64,000 nt of DNA from Hyphomicrobiales bacterium (GCA_900470965.1 UCCS01000051.1:1-64000), one strand, 5' to 3'. Positions 43,600 through 53,573 are shown, counted from the first letter of the stretch. Numbers and translations are program-made. Notes: generated by a model from the letters alone, not told the origin.

Positions 43600-44472
43600 T
43601 TACCCCCGATTCCTGAGCGCTTCCGCCTGCGCATAGAACTTCTTTTCCCATTCCTTGTGATTATCGAGCCCTTCGCGAATGAACGGCGTGAAAATCGCAA
43701 GATTGAGCAGAGCCCAGTTGATCAGCCGCGCCGGGAATTTCAGCGGCTTCACGAAATCGATGAACAGAACGACACGCGTCTTGTCCGTGTGGTTCCAGGC
43801 TTCATGCTCATAGGCGTCGTCGAAGATCAGCGCCTTGCCTTCCTGCCAGTGGCAAATCTGGTCCTTGACGCGGATGGCGAGCTTATCGGTCGCATCAGGC
43901 ACGATCATGCCGAGATGCAGGCGCAGCACGCCATTATAGGGGCCGCGATGGGCCGGCAGATGTTTGCCGGGCTCGAAGATCGAAAACATCGCCGTCTTCA
44001 GACCCGGGATATTCTGCACCGCCTTCCAGGTTTCCGGGCAGGCCTGGATGTTCTGCTCCGACTTTACGCCGAAACCGACGAGGAAGAAGGTCTTCCAGCG
44101 ATTGTCCTTGGAAATGGTCTGCACGTCGGTGGAGATTTCCTGGAAGCTCGGCAGCTCGCTCTGGCGCACCAGCACGCGGTCGAGCTCGGCGCGGATCTCA
44201 GGCCAGGCCTTCTCGACCTCCTTCGCCCACGGGAACACCGCGTTGTCATAAACAGGCGGATTGCCGAGCTTGGCATGTTTGAAATTCAGGCCTTCGGCCC
44301 AGGCGACGATGCCCATGAAGAAGCGCGTGATGGCGCTGGGGCGATCCATGGGAGCGATCCCGGCAGTGGCGAAGCCCTGCGTTTCGGGAGTGGATACTGA
44401 TTGTTCGGGAAGGGAGGTGTTGGCGATACCGTCTGTCATGGGCGTTCCATTGCGGGCCTTGGGAGATTGCAT
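43600..44472 (-). CDS. Aspartyl/asparaginyl beta-hydroxylase-family lipid hydroxylase (LpxO/OlsC-like)
   Basis: 290 residues from the ATG at 44472, preceded by GGAAGG; an ATG at 44439 is also possible. The iron site is seen as His in LPAHRGPYNG and the second His in EHEAWNHTDKTRVV, with Arg for 2-oxoglutarate. PWAKEVEKAWPEIRAELD is typical of LpxO proteins. In rhizobia members hydroxylate lipid A or ornithine lipids; which one cannot be said. Confidence 0.8.
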   Translation of the reverse strand: MQSPKARNGTPMTDGIANTSLPEQSVSTPETQGFATAGIAPMDRPSAITRFFMGIVAWAEGLNFKHAKLGNPPVYDNAVFPWAKEVEKAWPEIRAELDRVLVRQSELPSFQEISTDVQTISKDNRWKTFFLVGFGVKSEQNIQACPETWKAVQNIPGLKTAMFSIFEPGKHLPAHRGPYNGVLRLHLGMIVPDATDKLAIRVKDQICHWQEGKALIFDDAYEHEAWNHTDKTRVVLFIDFVKPLKFPARLINWALLNLAIFTPFIREGLDNHKEWEKKFYAQAEALRNRG

Positions 44473-44577
44473 GGCCTTCCGCGCAGGAGCCGACACGACA
44501 TCACCGCGTTGACCATTTCCTAGATATGGATAGTCACGCGCGCCGCTCAAGTACAGGTTTTGCGATCAAATGCCGCA

Positions 44578-44607
44578 GGAACCGCCGCACATTGTGACGG
44601 CGGTTCC
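44578..44607 (-). terminator. Hairpin after the thu operon
   Basis: GGAACCGCCG (44578-44587) pairs with CGGCGGTTCC (44598-44607), 13 bases beyond the thuB stop. No strong T-run in this direction. Confidence 0.6.
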
Positions 44608-44619
44608 GTTTGATAAATA

Positions 44620-45663
44620 TCAGACTTTCAGCTCGCGGCGTTCGCGCTCGGTGACCATGGCAAGGTCGAGCACCTTCTGCAGATTTGCCGCATGACGGAA
44701 GTTCGGGTCGAGCTGTACGCCCGTTGCCACGGCCTCGGCAAAGCGCTGATAGTTGGTTGGAACCGGCGGCACGTCGACCGGCTTCCAGGTCGCAGTTTCG
44801 ACATCGTCGCCGAGGCAGCCATGCAGCTCGGAACCGCTTGGACGGTGGATGACCTCGAGGCTGCCCTTCTCGCCATAGATGCGCAGCTTCAGCTCGTTCA
44901 GATGACCGGTCGCCCAGCGGCTGGCATGGATGACGCCGAGGGCACCATTGGCGAAATCAACCGACATGGTGAAGCTGTCATTGGCATCGAGCATATATTC
45001 GCCGATCTGGCCACCCGGCACTTTGTTGAAGGTCTTCAGCCGGGCGAAGACATGATCGATATCGGTCGCAGCGCCATAGGCCGCGAAGTCGAGGATATGA
45101 ATGCCGACATCGCCGAGCACGCCGTTCGAACCGTGGCCGGTGGAAAGCCTCCACAGCCAGGTCGATTCCGTACGCCAATCGCCCCAGGCCCGCGACACCA
45201 GCCAGCTCTGCAGATAGGAGGCCTCCACATGCTTGATTGTTCCGAGCTCGCCTGACAGCACCATCTCGCGGGCGCGCTGCAGCGGTGCGACGTTGCGATA
45301 GGTGAGATTGACCATGTTGATGACGCCGGCGGTCTCAGCCGCTTCCGTCATCTCCAGCGCCTTGGGATAGTTTTCCGCCAGCGGCTTCTCACACAGCACA
45401 TGCTTGCCGGCCGCGATCAGCGCCATGGTGGTCGGGTAATGGATTCGGTCAGGCGTGATATTCGTCGCCGCATCGAACTCGCCCCAGGCGATCGCCTCCT
45501 CCAGCGTCAGAAACCGCTTCTCGATATTGAACTTATCGGCGAATGCGGCAAGGCGGTCGGAATCCGTATCAACGGCGCCGACCACGGTCACGCCGTCCAT
45601 ATTCGCGAAATGGGCGAGCTGGTTTTTCGCCATCACGCCCGTACCAAGAACGAGTAGTCGCAT
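44620..45663 (-). CDS. thuB: ThuB, disaccharide 3-dehydrogenase (Gfo/Idh/MocA)
   Basis: 347 residues. GTGVMAKNQ near residues 7-15 is the Rossmann loop, EKPL at about 92-95 the family motif. Last gene of thuEFGKAB. ThuA and ThuB together convert trehalose, maltitol and related disaccharides to 3-keto derivatives in the cytoplasm. GAGGAG precedes the ATG; 9 bp separate it from thuA. Confidence 0.88.
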   Translation of the reverse strand: MRLLVLGTGVMAKNQLAHFANMDGVTVVGAVDTDSDRLAAFADKFNIEKRFLTLEEAIAWGEFDAATNITPDRIHYPTTMALIAAGKHVLCEKPLAENYPKALEMTEAAETAGVINMVNLTYRNVAPLQRAREMVLSGELGTIKHVEASYLQSWLVSRAWGDWRTESTWLWRLSTGHGSNGVLGDVGIHILDFAAYGAATDIDHVFARLKTFNKVPGGQIGEYMLDANDSFTMSVDFANGALGVIHASRWATGHLNELKLRIYGEKGSLEVIHRPSGSELHGCLGDDVETATWKPVDVPPVPTNYQRFAEAVATGVQLDPNFRHAANLQKVLDLAMVTERERRELKV

Positions 45664-45672
45664 GGATGCTCC

Positions 45673-46458
45673 TCAGCGGTAACCGGCTTCGCCGGCCTGG
45701 TGCAGTCTCGGGCCGCGTTCGACGATCGGCTCCAGTGCCTTCTCTACCGGCACATTTGGGGCGTCGGTGATACCAGTCAACGCACCCTCGGGGTTATAGG
45801 CCCATTTCACGCCGTTGATCAGCACCTTCTGCACGTTCGCATCGTGATAGGTCGGGTAGGTTTCGTGGCCGGGACGGAAATAGAAGATATTACCGGCACC
45901 ACGGCGCCAGGTCAGGCCAGACCGGAAGACTTCGCCGCCCTGGAACCAGGAGATGAAGACCGTTTCCAACGGCTCCGGCACGGAGAACTGCTCGCCGTAC
46001 ATTTCTTCGTTTTCCAGCTCGAAATGCTCGCCGAGACCAGCAGCGATCGGATGGCGCTGATTGATCGTCCACAGACGCTCGCGCTCGCCCGCCTCGCGCC
46101 ATTTCAGCGCACAGGGCGTGCCCATCAGCCGCTTGAAGATCTTGGAGAAATGGCCGGAATGCAGAACGAGCAGACCCATGCCTTCCCAGACCCGCTTGGC
46201 GACGCGCTCGACGACGACGTCAGAAACCGCGCCGTGATCCTTGTGACCCCACCAGGTCAGAACGTCGGTCTCAGCAAGCCGGGCTTCGCTCAGGCCATGT
46301 TCAGGTTCCTGCAGCGTTGCCGTGGTCGCGGAAATAGCCGGATCGGTGTTCAGCGCCTTGGCGATCGTGGTGTGCATGCCGTCCGGATAGATCTCCCGGA
46401 CAATGGCGTTGGTATTTTCGTGGATGTTCTCACCCCAGACGATGGTGCGAATAGACAA
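45673..46458 (-). CDS. thuA: ThuA, trehalose utilisation protein
   Basis: 261 residues of the ThuA-like class I amidotransferase-type fold ([43 protein letters not shown]). The start is a TTG at 46458 with GGAGCAGAAAC before it; the next ATG would cut into the conserved N-terminus. It works with ThuB in 3-keto-disaccharide formation. The low-efficiency TTG start may lower its level relative to the transporter. Confidence 0.88.
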   Translation of the reverse strand: MSIRTIVWGENIHENTNAIVREIYPDGMHTTIAKALNTDPAISATTATLQEPEHGLSEARLAETDVLTWWGHKDHGAVSDVVVERVAKRVWEGMGLLVLHSGHFSKIFKRLMGTPCALKWREAGERERLWTINQRHPIAAGLGEHFELENEEMYGEQFSVPEPLETVFISWFQGGEVFRSGLTWRRGAGNIFYFRPGHETYPTYHDANVQKVLINGVKWAYNPEGALTGITDAPNVPVEKALEPIVERGPRLHQAGEAGYR

Positions 46459-46533
46459 GTTTCTGCTCCTTCACAGCAAGTAGCGGACCGGAACCGATGG
46501 GAAGCGGTCGAATCCTGTTTGTTTGATTGGTGG

Positions 46534-47562
46534 TCAGGCTGCGCCCTTGAAAGGGACCTTTTCGAGTGCGCGTCCGGATTGGTCGAAACGGTGAATGCGA
46601 TCCTTGACCGGCGACACGCCCAGTTGCTGGCCGGGCTGGTGGCTCGATACGCCGGTCTCTCGAACGGTGAGCGGTTCGGCCGAGCCGATGTCGAGATAGA
46701 CGAAGCTGTCCGAGCCGAGGATTTCTGAGTGGATGACGGTGCCCGTCCAGGCAGGATCCTGATCTCTAAACTCGATATGTTCGGCTCGCACCCCGATCGT
46801 GTGGGCATTATAGGGAGCCGCGAACGGGCCGGAGAGGAAGTTCATTTTCGGCGAGCCGATGAAGCCGGCGACGAAGGTTGAGTTCGGGGTCTCGTAGAGC
46901 TCGATCGGGGTTCCGACCTGTTCGACGACGCCATCGCGAAGAACGCAGATGCGATCGGCAAGCGTCATGGCCTCGACCTGATCGTGGGTGACATAGATCA
47001 TCGTGGTGTCATGCATGCCACGGTGAAGCTTGGCGATCTCCAGCCTTGTGGCGACGCGCAACGCAGCATCAAGGTTCGACAATGGTTCGTCGAACAGGAA
47101 GACCTTCGGGTCACGAACGATGGCGCGGCCAATGGCCACGCGCTGGCGTTGGCCGCCTGAAAGCTGGCGCGGCAAGCGCTCCAGATAGGGTGAGAGCTGC
47201 AGCATGCCGGCTGCCTGTTCCACGCGCGCCTTGCATTCTTCTCTGGTTCGGCCGGAGAGCTTCATGCCGAAGGCCATGTTTTCGTAGACCGTCATATGCG
47301 GATAGAGCGCATAGGACTGGAAGACCATCGCGATGCCGCGCTTCGACGGGGAAAGACGATTGACCGGCTGACCATCGAAGGAAAGCGTGCCTGACGTTAT
47401 ATCCTCCAGTCCTGAGATCAATCTAAGCAAGGTGGACTTGCCGCAACCGGACGGGCCGACAAAGACCATGAACTCCCCCTTCCGGATGTCCATGCTGACG
47501 CCCTTGATGACTTCGAATGCCCCGAAGCTCTTGCGGATATTGTCTAATCTAATTTGTGCCAT
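46534..47562 (-). CDS. thuK: ThuK, trehalose/maltose-type ABC transporter ATPase
   Basis: 342 residues, MalK/UgpC type: Walker A GPSGCGKST near 36-44, LSGGQRQ, VFLFDEPLSNLDA, and a C-terminal OB-like regulatory domain (IGVRAEHIEF). Serves ThuF and ThuG. 12 bp after thuG. Confidence 0.9.
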   Translation of the reverse strand: MAQIRLDNIRKSFGAFEVIKGVSMDIRKGEFMVFVGPSGCGKSTLLRLISGLEDITSGTLSFDGQPVNRLSPSKRGIAMVFQSYALYPHMTVYENMAFGMKLSGRTREECKARVEQAAGMLQLSPYLERLPRQLSGGQRQRVAIGRAIVRDPKVFLFDEPLSNLDAALRVATRLEIAKLHRGMHDTTMIYVTHDQVEAMTLADRICVLRDGVVEQVGTPIELYETPNSTFVAGFIGSPKMNFLSGPFAAPYNAHTIGVRAEHIEFRDQDPAWTGTVIHSEILGSDSFVYLDIGSAEPLTVRETGVSSHQPGQQLGVSPVKDRIHRFDQSGRALEKVPFKGAA

Positions 47563-47574
47563 GTCGCGCTTTCC

Positions 47575-48405
47575 TCAGCCTTTGACGCCGCCGGCGGTCA
47601 GCCCGGAAATGATCCGGCGTTGAAAAATAAGAACAAGGATGACGACGGGCACGGTAACGATGACCGATGCCGCCATGATATTGCCCCAGGGGATTTCGAA
47701 CTGACTGCCGCCCGAAAGGAGAGCGATCGCTACCGGCACCGTCCGTTGCGCATCCGACGAGGTGAAAGTCAGGGCGAACAGAAATTCATTCCAGGCCGTG
47801 ATGAAGGCAAGCAGACCAGTGGTGACCAGGGCCGGCCACATCAGCGGCATGAACACCTGCGTGATGATGACCCAGGGGGAGGCGCCATCGACGATGGCCG
47901 CTTCCTCGATCTCGATCGGCAGATCCCGCATGAAAGTCGTCAGCACCCACACCGTGAAAGGCAGAGTGAAGATCATATAGGAGAAGATCAGCGCGAAGGG
48001 CGTGTTGAAGATGCCAATCCAGCGGATGAGTTCGAATAGCCCTGCGAGCACAGCGATCTGCGGGAACATCGAGACGGACAGAATGGTCAGCATCAAGAGG
48101 GCCCGACCCCGGAAATGCACGCGGGCAAGCGCGTAGGATGCGGTCACGGCGAGCAGCAAAGAGGCGGCGACCACGAGGCAGGCAATGAGCAGCGAATTGC
48201 CGAGGCTGCGGATGAAGCTGCCGGTCGTCAACACGCCGGTATAGTTTTCCAGCGAGATCGAGGTCGGCCAGTAGGTGACCTCGAAGAGCGCGGTGCCGAC
48301 TTTGAAGCTTGTTAGGATCGCGTAGTAGAACGGGAAGACCGCGATGATGACGATGACCGCGACCAGCAGATAAAACAGCGTATTCTTCGTGGCTGTGAGC
48401 AGCAT
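47575..48405 (-). CDS. thuG: ThuG, ABC transporter permease
   Basis: 276 residues, MalG type with six helices and the EAA loop EEAAIVDGASPWVIITQVFM. Its start overlaps the thuF stop by one base. Confidence 0.9.
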   Translation of the reverse strand: MLLTATKNTLFYLLVAVIVIIAVFPFYYAILTSFKVGTALFEVTYWPTSISLENYTGVLTTGSFIRSLGNSLLIACLVVAASLLLAVTASYALARVHFRGRALLMLTILSVSMFPQIAVLAGLFELIRWIGIFNTPFALIFSYMIFTLPFTVWVLTTFMRDLPIEIEEAAIVDGASPWVIITQVFMPLMWPALVTTGLLAFITAWNEFLFALTFTSSDAQRTVPVAIALLSGGSQFEIPWGNIMAASVIVTVPVVILVLIFQRRIISGLTAGGVKG

Positions 48406-49391
48406 CAGCGTTCGCCTCCACCGAGATTGACGCGGCCGAGCCAGATGTAGAGCACGGTAACGGAGGCGATGATAAGAAAGAGAACAGTGGAGGCGGTTGC
48501 GCCATAGGCGAACTTGTCGAAATCGAAGAGGTTTTCGCGCGCCATCACCGACATTGTCTTGGTCTGGGCGTTGTTCGGTGTCAGCACGTAGATCAGGTCG
48601 AAGATGCGCATGGCGTCGAGCATGCGGAAGATCACGGCGACCATGATTGCCGGGCGGATCAGCGGCAGGGTCAGACGCCAGAACACTTTGATGGGGTTGA
48701 TGCCGTCGATCTTTGCGGCTTCGTAAATATCGGCCGGAACCATTTGCAGGGCGGCGAGGATCAGCAGCGCCATGAAGGGCGTTGTCTTCCAGACGTCGAC
48801 GATCAGAACGGCGATCATCGCTGTCTGGGGATCAGCGGTCCACGCGATCTTCTGGCTGATGAGCCCGAGGCTGAGAAACATGTCGTTGAGGATGCCGAAC
48901 TGATCGTTGAGCATCCAGGCCCACATTTTCGCGGAGACGATGGTCGGGATCGCCCAGGGAATGAGGATAGCGGCGCGCACGACGCCGCGGCCAACGAATT
49001 GCGCGTTCAACACAAGGGCGACGATGAGGCCGAGCGCGGTTTCGATCGTCACCGACAACAGCGTAAATTTTGCCGTGTTCCAGACCGCGCCCCACCAGGC
49101 GGGATCGGCCAGCAGTCCCCTATAGATCGTGCGGCCGCTCTTCAGGGTAACCCAGGAGAGGTAATTGTCGAAGCCGACGAACTGAGCATCGCCGAGGTTC
49201 GTCAGCGACGCGTTGGTGAAGCTGAAGTATATGGTGCGGAACAGCGGCCAGCCGGCAACGATGGCCAAGATCAGCAGGGTCGGAGCCAGGAAGATCCAGG
49301 CGGATCGGACACGTTCCGAGCGCAGATCCGAAGAGATTGCCTTCGTGCGCGCGCCCGTGCTCAGATTTTGGGAGACTGCAACTTCACTCAT
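48405..49391 (-). CDS. thuF: ThuF, ABC transporter permease
   Basis: 328 residues, MalF type without the large periplasmic insertion of enterobacteria. The EAA loop reads YEAAKIDGINPIKVFWRLTL. Pairs with ThuG. Confidence 0.9.
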   Translation of the reverse strand: MSEVAVSQNLSTGARTKAISSDLRSERVRSAWIFLAPTLLILAIVAGWPLFRTIYFSFTNASLTNLGDAQFVGFDNYLSWVTLKSGRTIYRGLLADPAWWGAVWNTAKFTLLSVTIETALGLIVALVLNAQFVGRGVVRAAILIPWAIPTIVSAKMWAWMLNDQFGILNDMFLSLGLISQKIAWTADPQTAMIAVLIVDVWKTTPFMALLILAALQMVPADIYEAAKIDGINPIKVFWRLTLPLIRPAIMVAVIFRMLDAMRIFDLIYVLTPNNAQTKTMSVMARENLFDFDKFAYGATASTVLFLIIASVTVLYIWLGRVNLGGGER

Positions 49392-49474
49392 GGAATATCC
49401 GCTTCATGAGACAATCGACGACGGCGTATCGGAAGCGGCAGCGACGAGATATCCGACGCTGCCGCCTCGATCTG

Positions 49475-50740
49475 TTACCAGCCGCTGCCTTGCAGCGTCG
49501 TCAGATCGGCTTCGAGAAGCTCTAGGTTTTCTTCGGCTGTCCCACTGCCGGAGAGCGTATTGTGCACGGCGGTCCAGAACTTGGCGGAAACCTCGTTATA
49601 CTTGACCTTGGCAACAGCCGACGGACGCGGCACAGCGTTTTCGAAGATCGGCTTCCAATTCGGCATGAACGGCTGCGCAGCAGCAATGTCCTTGTCGTCA
49701 TAAAGCGCCGACAAGGTCGGCAGGTTGGAAAGCTCGATGGCACGCTGCTTCTGGCTTTCCTTCGACGTCAGGAACTTGACGAGTTCGATCGCCGCATCCG
49801 GGTTCCTCGAATATTTCGAGACGGCGAGATTCCAGCCGCCGAGCGTCGAGGAGGGCTTGTCGCCTTCTGCGGCAACGGGAAGTGTCGTCACGTCGAACTT
49901 GCCCTTGACCGGGCTGTCGGCGCCGTTGCCCAGCGCATAGGCATAGGGCCAGTTACGCATGAAGACGGCGTTGCCGGTCTGCCAGACACCGCGGGATTCT
50001 TCCTCCTGATAGGCGAGCACACCGCTCGGTGAAATCGTCCCGATCCAGCCCTTGGCGCGATTGAGTGCTGCCGCGGCCTTCTCGTTGTTGATCGAAATCG
50101 TGCCGTCGGTCTCGATGATCTGGCCGCCGCCCGAGGACTTGACCCATTCCAGTGCATCGCAGGTCAGGCCTTCATAGGCATTGCCCTGGAAGACGTAACC
50201 CCAGAGATCCTTCTGGCCGGCGGCGCGTTCCTTTTCCTGGATTTCCTTGGCGGTTGCCTCCATCTCGTCCCAGGTCTTCGGCGGCTGCTTGCCGTATTTC
50301 TCAAGCAGATCCTTGCGGTAGAACAGGGCCGGTGCATCCGTATAAAGCGGCATTGCGACCAGACGGCCGTTCACCGTCTGGGAGGCAACGATCGCCGGGA
50401 AAAAGTCGCCGACGACGTCCTTGGTGGCATCCTTGAGATCGACGAACTGGTCTGCCAGCTGCGGGGCCCAGATAACATCCGTCTGGTAGACATCGACATC
50501 CGTGTTGCCGGCTGCGAGCCAGAGCCGATATTGCGAAAACTGTTCAGTGGATGAGGGCGGCATGGTGACGATCTTGACCGTATTGCCGGTCGCCTTCTCG
50601 AAGGCATCGAGCTGCTTGCGGAACAGATCGAGGTTCTTGCCGGTAGAGCTCGCTGAAATGCTGATCTCGGCGGCAAAGGACGGAACTGACACGCCAATAA
50701 GCGCAGCCGCGAGGGCGGCCGCAGTGAAACGAAACTTCAT
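49475..50740 (-). CDS. thuE: ThuE, trehalose/maltitol-binding protein
   Basis: 421 residues from the ATG at 50740, GGGAGGAGAAA before it; 24 codons upstream would run through the operator. Signal peptide to SFA-AE. Family 1 extracellular binding protein fold (VDVYQTDVIWAPQLAD, AVFMRNWPYAYAL). First gene of thuEFGKAB, divergent from thuR. Confidence 0.9.
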   Translation of the reverse strand: MKFRFTAAALAAALIGVSVPSFAAEISISASSTGKNLDLFRKQLDAFEKATGNTVKIVTMPPSSTEQFSQYRLWLAAGNTDVDVYQTDVIWAPQLADQFVDLKDATKDVVGDFFPAIVASQTVNGRLVAMPLYTDAPALFYRKDLLEKYGKQPPKTWDEMEATAKEIQEKERAAGQKDLWGYVFQGNAYEGLTCDALEWVKSSGGGQIIETDGTISINNEKAAAALNRAKGWIGTISPSGVLAYQEEESRGVWQTGNAVFMRNWPYAYALGNGADSPVKGKFDVTTLPVAAEGDKPSSTLGGWNLAVSKYSRNPDAAIELVKFLTSKESQKQRAIELSNLPTLSALYDDKDIAAAQPFMPNWKPIFENAVPRPSAVAKVKYNEVSAKFWTAVHNTLSGSGTAEENLELLEADLTTLQGSGW

Positions 50741-50756
50741 TTTCTCCTCCCAAAGA

Positions 50757-50776
50757 CCAAATTGAAATCGATTTGG
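50757..50776. promoter_or_regulatory. ThuR operator, site 1
   Basis: GAAATCGATTTG with the LacI-type palindrome core AAATCGATTT (50765-50774), 25 bp before the thuE start. The 17 bases AAATTGAAATCGATTTG recur exactly at site 2. Confidence 0.7.
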
Positions 50777-50930
50777 TTGTGAAAAACTGTCAGAAGGTCG
50801 ATACCGTGTCAAGGGAGGTTCTTGATTGCGACCTATACTTGTTCATAAATGCGTAATATCGTTTAAAATCAACTGGAAACCCAAATGCCGTGATTTCCTA
50901 ATTCGCGCTAGTGTTCATCTGGCGGCAGAT

Positions 50931-50948
50931 GAAATTGAAATCGATTTG
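50931..50948. promoter_or_regulatory. ThuR operator, site 2
   Basis: Second exact copy of the 17-base site, centred 173 bp from site 1 and about 100 bp before thuR. The distance would allow a repression loop and autoregulation. Confidence 0.68.
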
Positions 50949-51039
50949 AGAAAATATAATCGACGGCATAGAATGTGGAATTTGCGAGGCCGATGGTATA
51001 GATGCCCGGCAGCGCAGACGATGAAAGTTATTTCGGTCA

Positions 51040-52065
51040 ATGAAACTCAAAGAGTTCGCAAAACAACTTGGATTGTCTCCAACGACCGTCAGCCGTGCGC
51101 TCAGTGGCTATCCCGAGGTAAGCGAGGTGACGCGCGCCCGCGTCGTCCAAGAGGCGGTGCGGCTGGGCTACCGGCCGAACGTCAATGCGGTCAGACTGAA
51201 GACCGGGCGGGTTGGTGCCATTGGCGTCGTCATGGGGCGTGCCGGCGAGTTTCATTTCGCGGAATTCATGGCCGGTATGGCGGAGCGTCTTATCACGGAA
51301 GACACCGATATCCTGGTCATTCCGATGGCCAATCCCGAATATGATGCCGAGATGCAACTCTACAGACGGCTGGCGGAAAGTCAGCGGGTGGATGCGATCA
51401 TCGTGCATTCGCCTCGACCCAATGACCAGCGTATCGCGCTGCTGCATGAGCTGGGAATGCCGTTCCTCGTTCATGGCCGTTCAGACATCGACGTGCCGCA
51501 CCCCTGGCTCGATATCGACAATGAAGGGGCTGTACGCCGCGCGACCTCGCATTTGATCGATCTCGGTCATACGAGGATTGCGATGATCAATGGCCGCGAG
51601 GGCGCAACTTACGCGCTGCATCGCGACATCGGTTACCGCAGCGCCTTGCAGAGCCACGGGATCGAGGTCGATCCGCAACTGATCGCCAACGGCAATTTCA
51701 CCGACGAGCTCGGTTTCCGCTTTGCGCGGTCATTTCTCGAGCAGCCGAAGCGGCCGACCGCGTTTGTCGCGGGGTCGATGATGACGGCGCTCGGCATTTA
51801 CCGCGCCGCACGTTCGCTGGGGCTCCAGATCGGCAGCGATGTCTCGGTCATTGCCCACGATGACGTCTTTCCCTACCTGACAGCCGACAACATGGTGCCC
51901 TCGCTGTCGGCAACTCGGTCGTCGATGCGTGCGGCTGGTACGCGCTGCGCCGATCTCGTGCTGCAGCTTTTGGCCGGGCGTTCGCCGACGGAGATTCACG
52001 AATTGTGGCCGGTTGAACTCATCCTGCGTGAGTCCACCGGACCGGTGCGGACGCCCCGGACCTGA
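51040..52065 (+). CDS. thuR: ThuR, LacI-family regulator of the thu operon
   Basis: 341 residues: LacI helix-turn-helix at the N-terminus (KEFAKQLGLSPTTVSRALSG) with hinge NVNAVRLKTGRVG, then a periplasmic-binding effector domain. Divergent from thuE. No strong ribosome-binding site before the ATG. Represses thuEFGKAB without disaccharide in known rhizobia. Confidence 0.88.
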   Translation: MKLKEFAKQLGLSPTTVSRALSGYPEVSEVTRARVVQEAVRLGYRPNVNAVRLKTGRVGAIGVVMGRAGEFHFAEFMAGMAERLITEDTDILVIPMANPEYDAEMQLYRRLAESQRVDAIIVHSPRPNDQRIALLHELGMPFLVHGRSDIDVPHPWLDIDNEGAVRRATSHLIDLGHTRIAMINGREGATYALHRDIGYRSALQSHGIEVDPQLIANGNFTDELGFRFARSFLEQPKRPTAFVAGSMMTALGIYRAARSLGLQIGSDVSVIAHDDVFPYLTADNMVPSLSATRSSMRAAGTRCADLVLQLLAGRSPTEIHELWPVELILRESTGPVRTPRT

Positions 52066-52187
52066 GCGATTGGGCGTTTGTGAAGCCTTGCTGACATCAT
52101 CGCGCTGTCTTGTGCGATCGCCAGGAGCCCGCACGTCGACATGGGATACAAGGTCGAGTTGGGACCGGCCGCGATAGTGTCAGCGAT

Positions 52188-52979
52188 TCACGAAGCTTTG
52201 GCCTCGAAAGTGGGGGCGAAATCACCCAGCGATTTTGCCTTCAGGATCGTGCCTTCGATATCCTGCTCCACGATCGCTTCGAGATCGGCAAAGCTGTCGA
52301 TGACGTAATAGATCGGCTGGAGGATATCGATCCGGTAGGGCGTCCTGAGTGCGCTCAACAGATCGAACGGCCGAAATTCACATGCCTTGCCTTCCATCGC
52401 CGCCTTCGCTTCGCTTGGCGATGAGACGATCCCTGCGCCGAAGCAGCGGCGGCCCTGCGGCGTATTGATCAGGCCGAACTCGACGGTGAACCAGAAGATG
52501 CGGAACAGATGCCAAGAATAGCCTTTGCCAAGGCGAACAGCTATTTCGCCGAAATGCCGTACGAAATTGGCATAGCTCTGGTTGGTGAGCATCGGGCAGT
52601 GGCCGAAAACCTCGTGGAACAGGTCCGGTTCCTCAATATAGTCGATATGCTCGCGACGGCGCAGGAAGGTTGCGAGCGGGAATTTGCCTTGTGACAGAAG
52701 TTCATAAAAGCGAGAGGGCGGAATGAGCGCCGGCACGCCTTCCACGCCGAAGCCGGTGGTCTCGTTCAGGCGTCTGTTCACATCGAGAAGCTGAGGCACC
52801 TTGTCGGGCTTCAGCCCTAGCATTTTCACGCCATCCAGATATTCGCGGCAGGCCGTACCGGCGAGCAGCTTCATCTGACGCCGGTAGAGTTCGCCCCAAA
52901 TCGCATCTTCCTCAGGGGTATAGGCATATAAACCGTGCGGGCCAGGCAGTTTGGCGGTGTAGCTGCTTTCCTTGGTCAT
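52188..52979 (-). CDS. phhA: Phenylalanine 4-monooxygenase
   Basis: 263 residues from the ATG at 52979, after GGGAGGATC; the longer frame overlaps the divergent regulator. The monomeric bacterial type. Iron ligands are in HEVFGHCP (two His) and a later Glu in FTVEFG. It converts phenylalanine to tyrosine with O2 and tetrahydropterin, and feeds the tyrosine route encoded at 54-58 kb. Confidence 0.93.
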   Translation of the reverse strand: MTKESSYTAKLPGPHGLYAYTPEEDAIWGELYRRQMKLLAGTACREYLDGVKMLGLKPDKVPQLLDVNRRLNETTGFGVEGVPALIPPSRFYELLSQGKFPLATFLRRREHIDYIEEPDLFHEVFGHCPMLTNQSYANFVRHFGEIAVRLGKGYSWHLFRIFWFTVEFGLINTPQGRRCFGAGIVSSPSEAKAAMEGKACEFRPFDLLSALRTPYRIDILQPIYYVIDSFADLEAIVEQDIEGTILKAKSLGDFAPTFEAKAS

Positions 52980-53055
52980 ATCTGATCCTCCCGGGATAGC
53001 GTTTCTGCCATTATCCCCCGGATTTGGAGGATTTTCTTTTCTTTCGTGCTGCCAA

Positions 53056-53073
53056 TTGCCATAGTGATGGCAA
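53056..53073. promoter_or_regulatory. Operator between phhA and the Lrp gene
   Basis: TTGCCAT-AGTG-ATGGCAA, a perfect 7+4+7 inverted repeat in the 118-bp gap of two divergent genes. The Lrp-type protein encoded beside it is the likely ligand. Confidence 0.65.
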
Positions 53074-53097
53074 ATATTCCCAAATGTGGTACAGAAA

Positions 53098-53559
53098 ATG
53101 AAAGAACCTGGGAATTTTCGCCGCAAGCTTCTGCAACTTATCCAAGCCGACGGCAGTCTTTCTCTGGCAGACCTGGCGGAAAAGGTCGGCATGTCGCAAA
53201 GTTCGGCCTGGCGGAAGATCCAGGAACTGGAAGCCGACGGTGTCATCCGTAAGCGTGTGACACTACTCGATCCCGGAAAACTCGATCTCAAGCTCTGCGT
53301 GATCGCGCATGTGACGCTGGAGGATCACCACGAAGAGGCGGTCGCCTCTTTCGCTTCGGTGGTTCTGGAGCGGCCGGAGATCATGGAGTGCTATGCCTTG
53401 TCAGGCGCTTTCGACTACATGCTGAAGATAAGGGCGAGGGACGTGGAAAGCTACGAAGCCTTCATGACCCGCTACCTCATGCGCAATCCGCATGTGCGCA
53501 CAGTCGTATCGAGCTTTGTGCTGCGGGAGCTGAAATTCTCGACCGAACTGCCGCTCTGA
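53098..53559 (+). CDS. Lrp/AsnC-family regulator, probable phhA activator
   Basis: 153 residues from the ATG at 53098 (a GTG at 53086 is in frame). Winged helix LSLADLAEKVGMSQSSAWRK and the RAM ligand domain (VTLEDHHEEAVASF, GAFDYMLKI). No Shine-Dalgarno is seen. Divergent from phhA with a palindrome between, so amino-acid-responsive control of phhA is likely. Confidence 0.82.
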   Translation: MKEPGNFRRKLLQLIQADGSLSLADLAEKVGMSQSSAWRKIQELEADGVIRKRVTLLDPGKLDLKLCVIAHVTLEDHHEEAVASFASVVLERPEIMECYALSGAFDYMLKIRARDVESYEAFMTRYLMRNPHVRTVVSSFVLRELKFSTELPL

Positions 53560-53573
53560 CGCTTGGTGCCAGA

